In this document: in pieces, positions 10,326 to 21,033 of the stretch | Numbering within the stretch: the first letter of the stretch is position 1 | Layout of the letters: each line of letters starts with the position of its first letter | Origin: Didymella arachidicola | Lineage: Eukaryota; Ascomycota; Dothideomycetes; Pleosporales; Didymellaceae | Reading direction: 5' to 3' | Assembly: GCA_016630955.3 (NCBI GenBank) | Contig: CM049986.1 | Coordinates: forward strand, 1,240,001 to 1,304,000 | DNA: 64,000 nucleotides | Position numbers and translations under genes: made by a program | Notes under the pieces: generated by a model | What the model was told of the DNA's origin: nothing | Seen by the model: only the letters and a program-made list of their open reading frames with translations | The model's database searches: none

Positions 10326-11987
10326 TCAGCTCTTCAGGCGATGCGCCTTAAGACTTCCGTGCTCATGAGTTCCCTTCTCCATCCTGCGAAATGCGGCCTG
10401 CAATCTTTGGTAGCCTTTGAAGTTGATGTTGGACATGTAATAGCCTCCAAATGTCGCGGTCATGAGAGCAACTGCTATCACAAAATAGAGCCAGAGTTGG
10501 CTATGCGTTCCTTCGCCGGTGATCTGAATGACGTTCATACCCAGAACGCTCTGTGGAACTTGTCAGCAAGAATATGACGGGTTCTGGGTCGAAAACGCAC
10601 AGCAGCCAGCGTAAGTGGCAAGTATATGAACGTCAAGACTGTGATGCGTTGAATGCTTGCAGCGAAGGCATTGGCGGACCTGCTTTCTTGCAATGAAGCA
10701 ATGTTCATGATGAGATCAATGAGGTTTTTGGTCTTATCCGCGGCGTCATTGCAGCGACGGAGCTGATCGTCGACAACCGAAAGTCTTTTTACAGAGTACC
10801 GGTCGTCTCGCTCCCCTGAGATGAAGCTGGAGAACTCGTGTCGAGAAACCTGAGCCACGAGGTTCTTGGTGCCCTCCAATTGTCTGCGCACTTGACTCCA
10901 CAGTGGAAGTAGATCATAGAGATGCCGTAAATAGGTGAGGTGTTCGTTTGGATCGAAGGTTTCGTCAAGACATTGCTTGCTCTGCTTGCGTCAGCTGCGC
11001 TTTCTCAGTTCGTATAAACAAAGAAGCCTACAAGTTCCTGCAGATGACGCATCGCTTCATCGAGAAATTCAGTCCGAATAAGAGACATGAGGAAGATCAC
11101 ATCTTGGATGATCTGACCCAAGCCTTGATACACCTCAGCTGGCCACGGCCGCTCTCGATCAAGAGCTATCAGTCAATTTCTCATGCTCGTGGCAATAGAT
11201 TCGTCATCCTGATCGAACATGTAGAGCCCCCTCCATCACCTATACACATTGTCGTATGTGAATGATACGTCCGAGCTTGTCGGATATCTCTCGCTGTTCG
11301 AGCCTGTGTAAAAGATCAAACGAGCATGATTGACATGCCATTCGTGATTTTGTAGGCAGGCCCATCTGAGAATCGATAACGTGGCAAACCAACGGCTCTT
11401 TGTGACTCTGACCGGATGTGTCCGATGGGATATTCACTCATATACTGAAGCGAAAACATGAGGTCTGCCATTAGCCCCGTTTAGCAAGGTCAGCGAAATT
11501 GGCTTACGAATATCGCCCCGAGTGCCAGTGATGACCCTGAGATGGGCTGGAGGTAACAAAAAGAAGCTCGGTGCAATCTTCATGTAGAAATCGAAACATC
11601 GAATGGCTTCGGCCTGCAGTGAGGATGCCATCCTACAAGACATCAGTCAAGGTCTTCTCGAGATGTCCACGGGGCTTACAAAAAAGAGCTAGTCTCAGGC
11701 CTGTGCTTCTGTGATTGTTCGGTAGCATCAACCATATGCCTGAGCTCATTCAGGTTTGTGGTAGCCTTGTGGTACTCCCATTGGTGAGTCTGGGCATCGA
11801 ACAGATATTTGACTACTTGGCAGCTCTGTCCAGGAATGCACTGTAGCAATCTCTCCAAACCGATCCTATCGGCATAGTTTGTCAAAAGCTTAGATGGCCA
11901 TGATAAGTGAGGCCTATCAGGCGGCATCTGTTGATCTTGTTTGACTACAAAGCTCTGGGGTTGTTGCATCCAGGTCGGCTGAGACAT
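10326..11987 (-). pseudogene. CorA-like membrane protein, probably decayed
   Basis: The family is fungal CorA-like (Mg2+ transporter superfamily) proteins, many of which are orphans of unknown substrate. Clear parts, in coding order, are exon 11987-11680 (MSQPTWMQQPQS...), exon 11632-11508 (SLQAEAIRCFDFYMKIAPSF, LLPPAHLRVITGTRGD) and the exon from 11464 (LMFSLQYMSEYPIG). After these come a helical middle (VYQGLGQIIQDVIFLM, EHLTYLRHLYDLLPLW) and the final exon 10550-10326. The last two exons hold two membrane helices with the GMN signature: TFIYLPLTLAASVLGMNV and LWLYFVIAVALMTATFGG. The middle reads in frame only if TGA codons at 11238-11236 and 11175-11173 are ignored, with a further stop or frame change near 11320. 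I found no introns that remove these lesions, so a pseudogene is the likeliest reading. Confidence 0.65.
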
Positions 11988-12636
11988 CGTCGTTGTGGTA
12001 ACTTGGCAATACGAAAGAGAGGCTCAGAGTCGAAAAAGGAGCTTCTATTAACTGATCTTGAAGGTGCTACTATCTTGAAGAGGCTGCAGCCCAGATGCCA
12101 CCAGTTCATACTAGGACCGTCGGCGGGTAATGTACCAATGAGGGGTCGATACAAGCGAAGCATTCATGAATGCACCATGTATTATTCGCTGTGTCCGTCA
12201 AACTGAGTGCAATTCAGTAAGAGGTACATATCTTCAGCAGCTCTCTGCTCGTGGAGGCTGCTCGCTGTGAGGCAGGCGCGCCCGTGCACACACGGTGGCT
12301 TGCTGCTCACAAGACCTTGTCACGGCCGCAGCCGCCACCTGCACATGATATAGCCTCAGCGCGGTCATTTCTGAACGGCGTCGTTGTGATTATGCGAACG
12401 GAGGTATTTACTTTTGAGGTGAAGTAACAAACGCTGCCGAAAGTGCAGTAGTGCGCCGTGGTTGTCCGCACGAGCTGACGAAGGCCCCTACCACCGACAT
12501 CATAGCGGTGCTTGCTCCCCACTGGTATCGCCGTGTACCCGACCTCAGCCTCAACCTTTCGAACTCTGTCGAGGAGGCTATCATTACCCTTCTTTCTCTT
12601 CACAACACCATATCAAAAGTCGAAGCTGGAGAGAAT
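11988..12636. other. Intergenic, divergent promoter region
   Basis: About 650 bp between the divergently transcribed CorA-like gene (minus) and the DP1/REEP-type gene (plus). No supported gene. The last 100 bp are probably the leader of the downstream gene. Confidence 0.45.
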
Positions 12637-13799
12637 ATGTTCGGCTTCATCGCAGACGGCTTGACGTAAGCGCCCCACCCCCGCATTCTCATGAGCTTCA
12701 GCGAGCTCCCATCGATGCTTGCCTATCGCGAGCTCCGCCAAACCCGTCAAAGCTCTAAATCGCCACGAAATCAAGTGCATGATCTTGTGCAGCTAGCTAA
12801 CAGCTCAACAGCATCGCAACTACCGTTCTTTTCCCCATATTCGCATCCTACAAAGCTCTCCACACCTCCGACCCAGCTCTGCTTGCGCCATGGCTGATCT
12901 ACTTCGTCGTCCTCTCGATCCTCACGACCGCTGAGAATGTCTTCGACTTCATCCTTTGCTGGGTACCTTTCTACTCATGGATCCGCTTCTTCATTCATCT
13001 TTACCTGATTATGCCTGGCTCGCAGGGCGCTACGTTCGCATATCAGGAGTACATCGAGCCGTTCTTGTACCAGCATGAGCGCGAGATCGACCACTTCATA
13101 AGCGAGAGTCACGACCGGGGAAAGGCTGCTGGATTAGCATACTTAGGCATGGCTATCGAGTGGGTCAAGGTTAATGTCCTGGGCTTCGCTCCTGCGAAGC
13201 CGCAGTCACCTAGACCCGCCGGCCAGACATATGCACAGAGCTTGATGAGCCGATTCCAGATGCCTGCCGCCAGAGGAAGCAACGATTTGTATGGTCTTGT
13301 TAACCAGGCATTGAGCGGCGCAAGCGCTCTCTACGCAGGGAACCAGGGTGGACAGGCTGCAGAACTAAGCCGTAGTGCAAACCTCGTTCCAGACAACATT
13401 CGCAACAACGATGATAGGTTGGACTACGTGACGTCGCAACGCCAAAAGCTCGAGACGCTCTTACAGGCCTTCGACCGCGAGCAAGATAACATCCGCACAC
13501 AGCAGTCGAGTGGCAACAGGTACCACGAAGAAAGTAGAACACCGACAGGCCTCTCGCGCAACAGGAGCGATGCTGAGTTCGACCGCATCGAACGCGACGA
13601 AGCCAGTCCACGCCCACCTTACCCCACTACACCACCTCCGCTAGGCAGGCGAACAAGCAGTGGTTGGATGCCTTGGAACTGGCAGCGACCACCACCACCG
13701 ACCGAGTCTAGAGACAGCGACGATCCTCTTGCTTACGGCAAGGAGCCTGGCGATTCGAGGAGGGCACGTGCGACTGGATTCGATCTTGGAGATCGTTAG
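12637..13799 (+). CDS. TB2/DP1/HVA22 (REEP/Yop1-like) ER membrane protein
   Basis: This family shapes tubular ER through paired hydrophobic hairpins. A 29-nt first exon (12637-12665, MFGFIADGL) is joined across a 146-nt intron to 12812-13799, giving 338 residues. The domain starts at once: TIATTVLFPIFASYKALHTS, APWLIYFVVLSILTTAENVF, and WVPFYSWIRFFIHLYLIMPG followed by GATFAYQEYIEPFLYQHE. These are the two hairpins and the conserved helix after them. The remaining 200 residues are a low-complexity, Pro/Ser/Arg-rich cytosolic tail. The length and tail resemble the larger fungal REEP3/4-like proteins rather than the roughly 180-residue Yop1. The start is chosen because MFG at the first hairpin matches relatives and the phase closes exactly. 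Confidence 0.85.
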
Positions 13800-14078
13800 G
13801 AAACGAACCCTTGGAGGAGATCCTTTTGATGGTTGTGTATTCAAGGCGTTTGGAGACGAACTGGAACAGTAGAGACGGACTATCAGAATCGCTAGGACAC
13901 AAAAGTCAATCCAATATATGTTATAACAAGACGATAAATTAACGGCTCAAACTTCTTTGTGTATCTGTATCAATTGGTTGGCCCGTGCGGCTGAATCGTG
14001 ACTACGCGCCGCGATGGCGTCCCACGCCTTCACCAGCGTGTCTGCGTCACCTCACTTCACGACATATCAGCCCTCACA

Positions 14079-15027
14079 ATGGCAGCGCTAGCATCGAGAC
14101 AGAGAGCCGCACAGCTGCTCACTAGCTCATCATGCAAATTACAACGCAACTTTTCGTCCGCCCGCATCAGCGCTGCATTTGCCAGTCCTCCGCGAGCTCA
14201 ATCCACATCTACCGCCGCCGCAAAGCCCGCCACATCTACAACCTCGACTTCGACTTATAAGGCCGCCGCACCTGCCGCATCTGCCGCACCAAGAACAGTT
14301 ACACCTTCCTTCCCCGCAAAAGAGCCTCCCGTCCCCACCTCGCGCAGCACCGCCGCTGCCGCCGCCACCAGCGGCCAACGCAGCCTCACCGAGGGGCTCT
14401 CGGACGCGCCCGCCGAAATCGAAGGCGTCGCAGCACATGACTGGACACGCTCGTATCACGGCCTAGGCAGCGTATCTTTCTCGACGGAACAAGCGGAGAT
14501 GCTTCTTGCGCCGGTGAACAGCGAGGATGTTGAGGTCAAGCCAGATGGGATACTGTACCTGCCGGAGATCAAGTACAGGCGAATCTTGAACAAGGCTTTT
14601 GGTCCTGGTGGGTGGGGTCTCGCGCCGAGAGGCGAGAGTATCGTTACGGCGAAGTTGGTGACGAGGGAATATGGTATGGTTGTGCAGGGCCGGTATGTTC
14701 ATTTCCCAAACACCATGGTACCCGTAAACCAATGCTAATTGGGTGTACAGACTAGTCTCGATAGCGCGCGGCGAACAGCAGTACTTTGACCCGGACGGCA
14801 TACCCACTGCGACCGAGGGGTGTAAATCCAACGCTTTGATGCGCTGCTGTAAAGATCTTGGTATTGCGAGTGAACTCTGGGATCCTCGGTTCATTCGCGA
14901 GTTCAACAAGAAATACACAAAGGAGGTGTGGGTTGAGCACGTTGCGACGAAGAAAAAGAAAAAGATCGTTATCAGGAAAGACGACGTTGTTAAATACCCC
15001 TTCAAGGAGAGTAAGATGGGCGCATAG
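14079..15027 (+). CDS. MGM101: Mitochondrial genome maintenance protein Mgm101
   Basis: Mgm101 is a Rad52-like single-strand-annealing protein needed for mtDNA recombination and maintenance in the mitochondrial nucleoid. Two exons, 14079-14692 and 14751-15027 (58-nt intron, GTATGT donor, TACAG acceptor), give 296 residues. The N-terminus (MAALASRQRAAQLL, KLQRNFSSARIS) has the Arg/Ser composition of a mitochondrial presequence. It is followed by about 90 residues of Ala/Thr/Ser/Pro linker. The core domain starts at DWTRSYHGLGSVSF and contains ILYLPEIKYRRILNKAFGPG, GGWGLAPRGES, REYGMVVQGRLVSIARGEQ, GIPTATEGCKSNALMRCCKD and WDPRFIREF. The C-terminal segment is Lys-rich (KKKKKIVIRKDD). All conserved core blocks are present, and identification is firm. 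Confidence 0.93.
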
Positions 15028-15478
15028 ACGGATTGAGCGAATGTAGAACATAGAAGAAGGGAAGATCACACATCTGCTGCCGATGTGCAGCTCTGCCTAC
15101 TGTAAATATATTGTACGATATGTACCTGTAAGTCTGTTGACCTGAACAGCTAGTGCTTGAGATCTGACGTCTTCAGAAAGCACTGCTTTTCGGCACATCT
15201 GGAGCGGTGCCTTAAAAGCAAGCGCCACCTCGCTCCACTTGAACCTTGCGTTAACGTCGCAGTCGAAGATTTCGATCTTCAGAAATCAATGCTAGGTATT
15301 ATGCCTTCCGCCAGCCTTTCTCAGTTGTCCCTCTTGAGCTGCGCAGCCGCGCCTCCTCGTTCTCGGTTTTGCACAGCCCCTCTTCAGCCTCGACGCAAGA
15401 TGCAGCTGCCTGCACAACACCTCTCCCTTCCCACTTTCGCTACTTCCAAATTATCTCTTGCCCTAGACCGCAGATCCC
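15028..15478. other. Intergenic upstream of HET pseudogene
   Basis: 451 bp between MGM101 and the HET pseudogene. Overlapping open frames exist, but their composition looks non-coding. It probably holds the old promoter and leader of the HET gene. Confidence 0.4.
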
Positions 15479-17365
15479 ATGGCGTCGGGCCGCTCCTTGC
15501 TGGGTTACTCTACCGTTGTGGACTCGTGCAGACAACCTTTCAAGTACGATCCACTCAATCACAACGAGCGAGCCATTCGACTGGTACGAATCAAGCCACA
15601 GCTATCGCATGATGGTCATATCCAATGTGAAATTCGACATTCATCCATCGACGATGACTACACATGTCTGTCGTACGAGTGGGGCTCCAAGCTGCCAGGG
15701 TACTTAATTGTCTGCCACGAGACTATCTTGTTCGTCGGACAGAGTCTCTGGAGTTTCCTCTCAGTGGCAAGACGGTCACATTCCTCGACATGGTTCTGGA
15801 TCGACGCGCTATGCATAAATCAATCAGACGGCCAGGAAAGGAATCACCAGGTCCAACAGATGGGCCAGATCTATGGTCAGGCCAAAGATGTGTTCTCGTG
15901 GTTAGGCGCCAACAGACTCATTGGACGGTTTCTAGAGAACGACCCATTGTATATCGGGCACCAGCAGCTTGCCACTCCGGCTTTCAAAGCCTCAACATAC
16001 TGGAATCGAGCCTGGATTACCCAAGAAGTCGCTTTGGCGCGTCGTGTTGTGATCATGGCTTGCGATCAGGCCGTGGATATTAAAGAGATCCCACTGTACC
16101 ACGTGTATTCGCAAGCTACCAGATCTCGTGATCAATCCTTGGATCCGGTCGATCATAGCTCAACTGCTGCTACGTTTGACCCTCGTAGTTGGCTCACTTA
16201 CAAAGGTCGAAGCCTGGTTCATCTCCTATGAGAGTGTAGACATAAGGAGTGTCTCAATATCCAGGACAAAGTTTATTCGTTGCTTGCCCTATGCGGAGAC
16301 GGGTCCGACGTGCAAGTCGATTATAGCAAGAGCTGTGAGGATCTAGCTGCAGCAGTCCTGACCTGTTGTATCAAGTCATTCTGTTTGTGCTCAATCAGAA
16401 TCGTGGCCGATGCGCTCCAGGCTGACCTGCCTGAGGGAATTCAAACCGCAGTAGGTTCAACGGTACCCTGTACGGAAATGTCCTTGGAACTCTCAAGCTC
16501 CCCTGGCGAGACGAAGACGTTTCTCTTGCAACTGGGTAAAGTGTGTTCTAGCCTTCGTGGTTCTCTTGAACTACGTATGGGTGCTGATTACGTACCAAGC
16601 AAGTATGACTCTGTACAATACGTTAACAGCATGCAATCTCCAAGGCCATGGTACCTAGATGAGACTGGTAATAGCTACGGACTGTCGCGAGGTTGGACTT
16701 TCAAGATGTCTGACGATGGATCGGCTTGCATCTTTCGTCCAACGATCGGTTTCCTCCTCGAACTTGCCAGATGCAGCGTTCCATTTCATGGGACGTGTGA
16801 ATGGATAAGGTCACTGGGTACTCCAGGTGAACGAAAGACCAGGCCGGCAGAACTGCGTCGACTTCCCGGTTCGCTCTACCAACCTCGGCCTTCTTTGGTT
16901 GTCAGTAGTCTGCCACTCGATACAGACTATGAGATCAGGGCCTCTCGTGGACTGGAGAGTAGCAGCTGGAGCGTTCGTAGCGTAGGTGGCAGCTATAGTT
17001 GGTCGGGCGAGTCGAGTGCTCACCTGGCATCGATCACGAGCCATGCTGTCCGGTCTCACGGTGGACGGAGAGAGCCCCTCGGATGAGAGACGTATGCGCG
17101 ATGCAACGGCAATGGTTACTTCTTTCGCTCAGATTACTCTACGTATGGGCTGCTACTCAGCGATTACTTATTTGATAGTATTCCTCGCGCGCTTGTGCGT
17201 GTAAAACCTAGGTACATTGCATCTGAGTATCTGTACGTACGTGGATGCCCAACAATTTTAGGTGACCTCATCAAACGGTGGACACAAAGCGTCAAGGATT
17301 GTAAAAAAGTACAAGACTGGACATGGCGGTATATTGCTAAGATTGATGGTAGTATTGGTTGTTGA
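15479..17365 (+). pseudogene. HET-domain gene interrupted by two in-frame TGA codons
   Basis: One uninterrupted reading frame runs from the ATG at 15479 to a TGA at 17363-17365 except for TGA at 16229-16231 and TGA at 17084-17086. Before the first stop the HET domain is complete: YTCLSYEWGSKLPG, WFWIDALCINQSD, QQMGQIYGQAKDVFSWLG and YWNRAWITQEVALARRVV. After it, the same frame continues with ECRHKECLNIQDKVYSLL then ALCGDGSDVQVDY, the usual post-HET segment. After the second stop it continues with ETYARCNGNGYFFRSDYSTY, RYIASEYLYVRGC and KVQDWTWRYIAKIDG. Neither stop falls in a credible intron. Both TGA codons are followed by GAG, and CGA-to-TGA (Arg) is the simplest origin. A 250-residue HET-only protein could still be made from the first part. 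Confidence 0.85.
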
Positions 17366-17492
17366 GCACCAAAGCCGCAAGGCGCGGTTGTTACAATGGG
17401 GTATTGCGAATGCAGGTTTCCAGCCTTGTCAGCAGTAGCTTACTGCGCAAAAATAAGTCTATTTACGATAAGCAGACCGGCCCTGTTCTGCG
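17355..17492. repeat. 138-bp diverged repeat, copy A
   Basis: This aligns without gaps to 19643-19780 in the same orientation at roughly 70-75% identity by eye. Shared cores include gccgcaaggcgc, agccttgtcagcag and ttacgataa. The minus strand of both copies can be read as related peptides (QN...L.IV..I...Q, then ADKA, then TAPCG..AQQP). Copy A has TAA where copy B has CAA. Copy A begins at the stop codon of the HET pseudogene. The element class is unknown. Confidence 0.7.
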
Positions 17493-17782
17493 TACTTGTG
17501 TTCTGCTCACGGGACCCACGAGCTTGGCATTTGCTCTGCGGGTCGTTGTTGACCCGCTTGCAAGTACTGTTTGCGAGCCTTTGCAGCTGTACGGCGATCA
17601 AATCGTGAAGTCCACTTTGGCCCTTGTCTGGCTCGATTTTCATAGGATTGAGCCCAGTCTACCGAGAAGAAGGGCCATCTCCACACGTGCCCATCAGCGG
17701 CATCAGCGGTCAAAGCTGTTAGGCTTTCAAGCAGCATATGGCCTGTTGCTCTTTCATCGAACGCATACTTCCATTGTAGAAT

Positions 17783-19504
17783 CTATCCCTGTGTCTCGTG
17801 ACGCTCGAAAATGACTGCCTTATCCGCTAGATGGCCCCATGTTGCTTTGATCATCCCGTTTGGAAGAGTTGCAATCTCAGTCCTGATGCACGACTCCGGC
17901 TCTGTACCAAGGTCTTTGAGCAAGGTCATTAGCGTTGATCCAACTTCTGCGCTGCACTTTGAAGGAATGTCGCAGGAGAGCAGCAGCCTCAGAAGACCAC
18001 CTTGTCCTCGGGCAATCCGATCCACAAGACGAGCGTCTAGCATGGAAGCAACCATCGACAGAGTCTTTGCAAATGCCGCTTGGTTCCAATAGTCGTGCCC
18101 GAAATAGCCAACAAGCTTTTTAAGGAGGAGGAATTGTATGTTGAGCAGATCAGAGTCGGAAAGCTCGGTGTTGGTGTACCTGAAAAATCACTCTGTTCCG
18201 GCTCGAGTTTTCAGTATAGGGAACACGTAGTACTCCCAATCCCCACTGGTGAAGTCATCGATCTGGTCCAGCGTAGAGATAAGAAACCGGTAAAGTTCCA
18301 CTGGACCTTCGATCGGTTGATTCCGTGTATTTAGAGAGTAGTAGAAAGGAGAGCTCCCGGCATAGGTAAAATCTGGCTTTACACCATGTGCAGCTATGAG
18401 CCGGCAAAGATCGACTCGGTATTCCAGCGCCGCCAACTATGGTGCATCAGCTTTCTTGCAATAGGCAGTCATTATGCAACGATAGATGGCAGCTTACATG
18501 TAAAAGTGACTCTCCTTTGTTGTTGCGGGTGAACGGATGGACAACTCTTGAGGTTAAAAGGCGCTGGAAGTCTTCTGTGCTCCCGTGCTTCATGGTGGCG
18601 TAGACCTTCTCATCGAAGTCTGGCACTATAGGATATACTGCCAGAGACGGAGATATACGACCATACATGTATTGTTGAGACAAATGAAGTCCATAACCCA
18701 CTGGTCGAACAGCCCAGTAGTAATCATAAGTCTCAAAGACAACGTCTTCTTGCTCACGATCAGATAGACCATTCCCGACGTGCTCCTTGCGGCGGAGATA
18801 ATGGATCGATCGTTGTTTGGACAGACCGAGCCATGTCAAAGCTGTTGGCATTGTGCAAGAACGTCGAGCTAAGATCATATCATTGGATCCCGTGGGACCC
18901 ATCGACAGCCTTCCATTACTGAGTCTTTCACGATCTCGGATTATCAGTGATGAGTCATTGACGGCGCTCTGTCGTTCACTGAGCGTTATCGAGGTTCTGT
19001 CCGATGTGAATTGTTTCATCAAAGAGCGTGTGGGTGTGAGGCTTACTGGATGTTCATGCTGTTCACAAACAAAGCGATAGATAAGTTTTGCATCTCATGC
19101 CGTACTTGAGCCTCGAAACCGCATATTTCTTTTGCCTTTAGAGCCAACTTGACCCCAGTTTTCAACCGGATCTTTGCACAGACTGAACTATCATGCGTAG
19201 TGTTGTATCTCTCGACAACAGCTCTGAGAGGCTCGATGCTTTTCTCACAACTATGAAGACAGCTCAGTATAGAGCAAAATGGGACGTCGTAAGCTCGTTG
19301 TAGACTGCTCTGCCGTTCTATCAGTTGACGCACGTCTTCAACGAGCCCTGAGAGTCGTTGTAAGGAATCCATTAGCCGAATTAACTCTATTGGCGCATCT
19401 TTGACCCGGCCTACGAACGCGGTAATGGATTGGACAGACTGGATGAGCTGAATGGACAGCGACACTACGGCCATGCCGCTGGCGACACCGGAAAGTGGGT
19501 CCAT
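17783..19504 (-). CDS. STAND/ankyrin-like protein with fungal N-terminal helical domain
   Basis: Exons are 19504-19047, 18996-18498 and 18436-17783. Introns 1 and 2 have GTAAGC donors and CAG/TAG acceptors in phase. The N-terminus MDPLSGVASGMAVVSLSIQL followed by FVGRVKDAPIELIRL resembles the helical domain found at the start of many fungal NLR-like and ankyrin proteins. The second exon ends in an ankyrin-type segment (DFDEKVYATMKHGSTEDFQR, NNKGESLLH) that continues across the junction as LAALEYRVDLCRLIAAHG. No NACHT or P-loop is visible. An in-frame TGA lies at 18190-18188. It could be removed by a 54-nt intron with a weak GTACTA donor and a strong TTTTTCAG acceptor, leaving DWEYTNTELSDSDLL; otherwise the gene is truncated. 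The function is unknown, but it sits in a HET-rich block and is flanked by repeats A and B. Confidence 0.65.
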
Positions 19505-19642
19505 CTTGGGTTGGCTGTACTTGGTCTTGTGGTTGTAAGGGGACAGATCTAGGGAAGTAAGGCAAGGGATGAGGTGCTGTCTACTTGAACAAGAAGTGAC
19601 GGTCGGGAGGAAAGGTCAGAGGGCTGAAGGACAGTTTGCGGA

Positions 19643-19780
19643 TTGGCTGCTGAGCATGCAAGCCGCAAGGCGCAGTTTTTGCATTAGGCTTTCGCGAGCG
19701 CAGAATTTCAGCCTTGTCAGCAGCGCCTTGCTGCCCAATGCTGATTCCACTTACGATAACCAGATCGAACACGTTCTGCG
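19643..19780. repeat. 138-bp diverged repeat, copy B
   Basis: Partner of 17355-17492, in direct orientation, 139 bp upstream of the start codon of the STAND/ankyrin-like gene on the minus strand. It can be read on the minus strand as a peptide with QQGAADKAEIL and TAPCGLHAQQP. The rest of 19505-20028 shows no other supported feature. Confidence 0.7.
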
Positions 19781-20028
19781 GGTGGTAGCCCATGGTTCAT
19801 TGGGGGACAGTCACAGCAGTGTACGGTGCTTATGAGCATAAGCGTTTCGTTTCTCAGCCTAATGCCGTTAAGTGTTTCTACTCTCGCTCGTCCCCTGGAC
19901 TCGGTCCATGTGGTATAATGTTCTACTCTCGCTATCCTTTCGACCCCTAAGAAAGCACACCGAACGCCGATGCTATGTACAAGAAAACCGTGAGATTGTG
20001 ACCGAATGGGGGAAATACGCGATGGCGT

Positions 20029-21033
20029 CTATAGCTTGGACTTGATGCCCTTGCGAGTGACTGTGCACTGGATCAAGCCGTTGGGGTCGGACTGGGGAGC
20101 GAGGACGGTGGCGTCCTTGCCAGTGTTCTTGATATCCTTGTGCCACGAGAGGTCTGCAGCATGTAAGTATACGGTGATACGCTCTTCTCTTAGATTTACT
20201 TACCAATCTCAAAGTAGTGCTTGTTTGGCAGAGCGTAATCAACCGCATCAATCTGGGGAACAGTAGCCAGAATGGTGTCGGCCATCTTGTACATGGTAGC
20301 CTGCACACTGGCGCTGTCGTCCTCGGCAAAGATCTTCATTGTGATATCCCTTGCCGCCTTCCAGGCACCATTGAAATCGATGGCCTTGACCTCGTCGAGT
20401 GTCTTGAAGAGTTTCCATTGCCAGCCAGCCTCGATCTCTGTGCTGAGAATACGGTCCCAAGTCTCGGGCAGGCGTGTGTACTCGTCGCGGTGGAAGCCGT
20501 GGAAAGCAGAGCCGGTGCTCTTGAGAACGAGAAGCTTCTCAATCTTGGAGCGGATAGAGGCGCCTTGCCCCTCCCTTGTCACAGCCTCAACAACGCGAAC
20601 CTCCTCACCGTCGCGGTAGAAGGAGTGTGGGTGAGGCTTGCCATCGACTTCCATGCGAGTCCATCGGTGCTGGATGATCTTCACGTGTGCAGCGTGGATG
20701 TGAGAGTAGGTGTTGATAAAGTGGTTGCCAATGATCGCAGCGAACTGCTCAGGAGGATCGATGGGGTTCTGCTTCGCGAGGATGTATGTGGTCTGCTTCT
20801 GGGTATCTGTTGCAACGACGACTGAGTTGTCTGCCTTGGTGTAGCTATCGGGGATCAGTGGCCGTCGGCAACGAAGCTCACAGGGTAACTCACGAGCTCT
20901 CGATATCTCCCTCAAGGAGAATACGCACCGTCTGCTCTACAACGGTGTGAATGCCAGTCTTGGGGTCCTTATCGACCTTGTAAAGGCGGATGTTGTCCTT
21001 GCCATAGCGGGCGTAGCTAAGTTGAGACATCAT
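20029..21033 (-). CDS. uaZ: Uricase (urate oxidase), peroxisomal
   Basis: Uricase oxidises urate to 5-hydroxyisourate in the purine-degradation pathway of peroxisomes, using no cofactor. Three exons (21033-20894, 20844-20204, 20153-20029) give about 301 residues. Two ATGs are adjacent (21033 and 21030), so one residue at the start is uncertain. Visible motifs are LSYARYGKDNIRLYKV at the start, the signature ADNSVVVATDTQKQTTY containing the catalytic Thr, then GNHFINTYSHI, then SAFHGFHRDEYTRLPETWDR. The C-terminus after the last intron reads GIKSKL, with a canonical peroxisomal targeting signal type 1 (SKL). Introns are 49 and 50 nt with GTGAGT/GTAAGT donors. In fungi this gene is normally induced by urate and repressed by ammonium, but no regulatory site was identified here. 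Confidence 0.95.

Noticed and set aside
17359..17814. 151-codon plus-strand ORF after the HET pseudogene
   Set aside because: Overlaps repeat A and the 3' end of the ankyrin-like gene; composition is not protein-like beyond the repeat.
20217..20825. 202-codon plus-strand ORF inside uricase
   Set aside because: Antisense shadow of a firmly identified exon.
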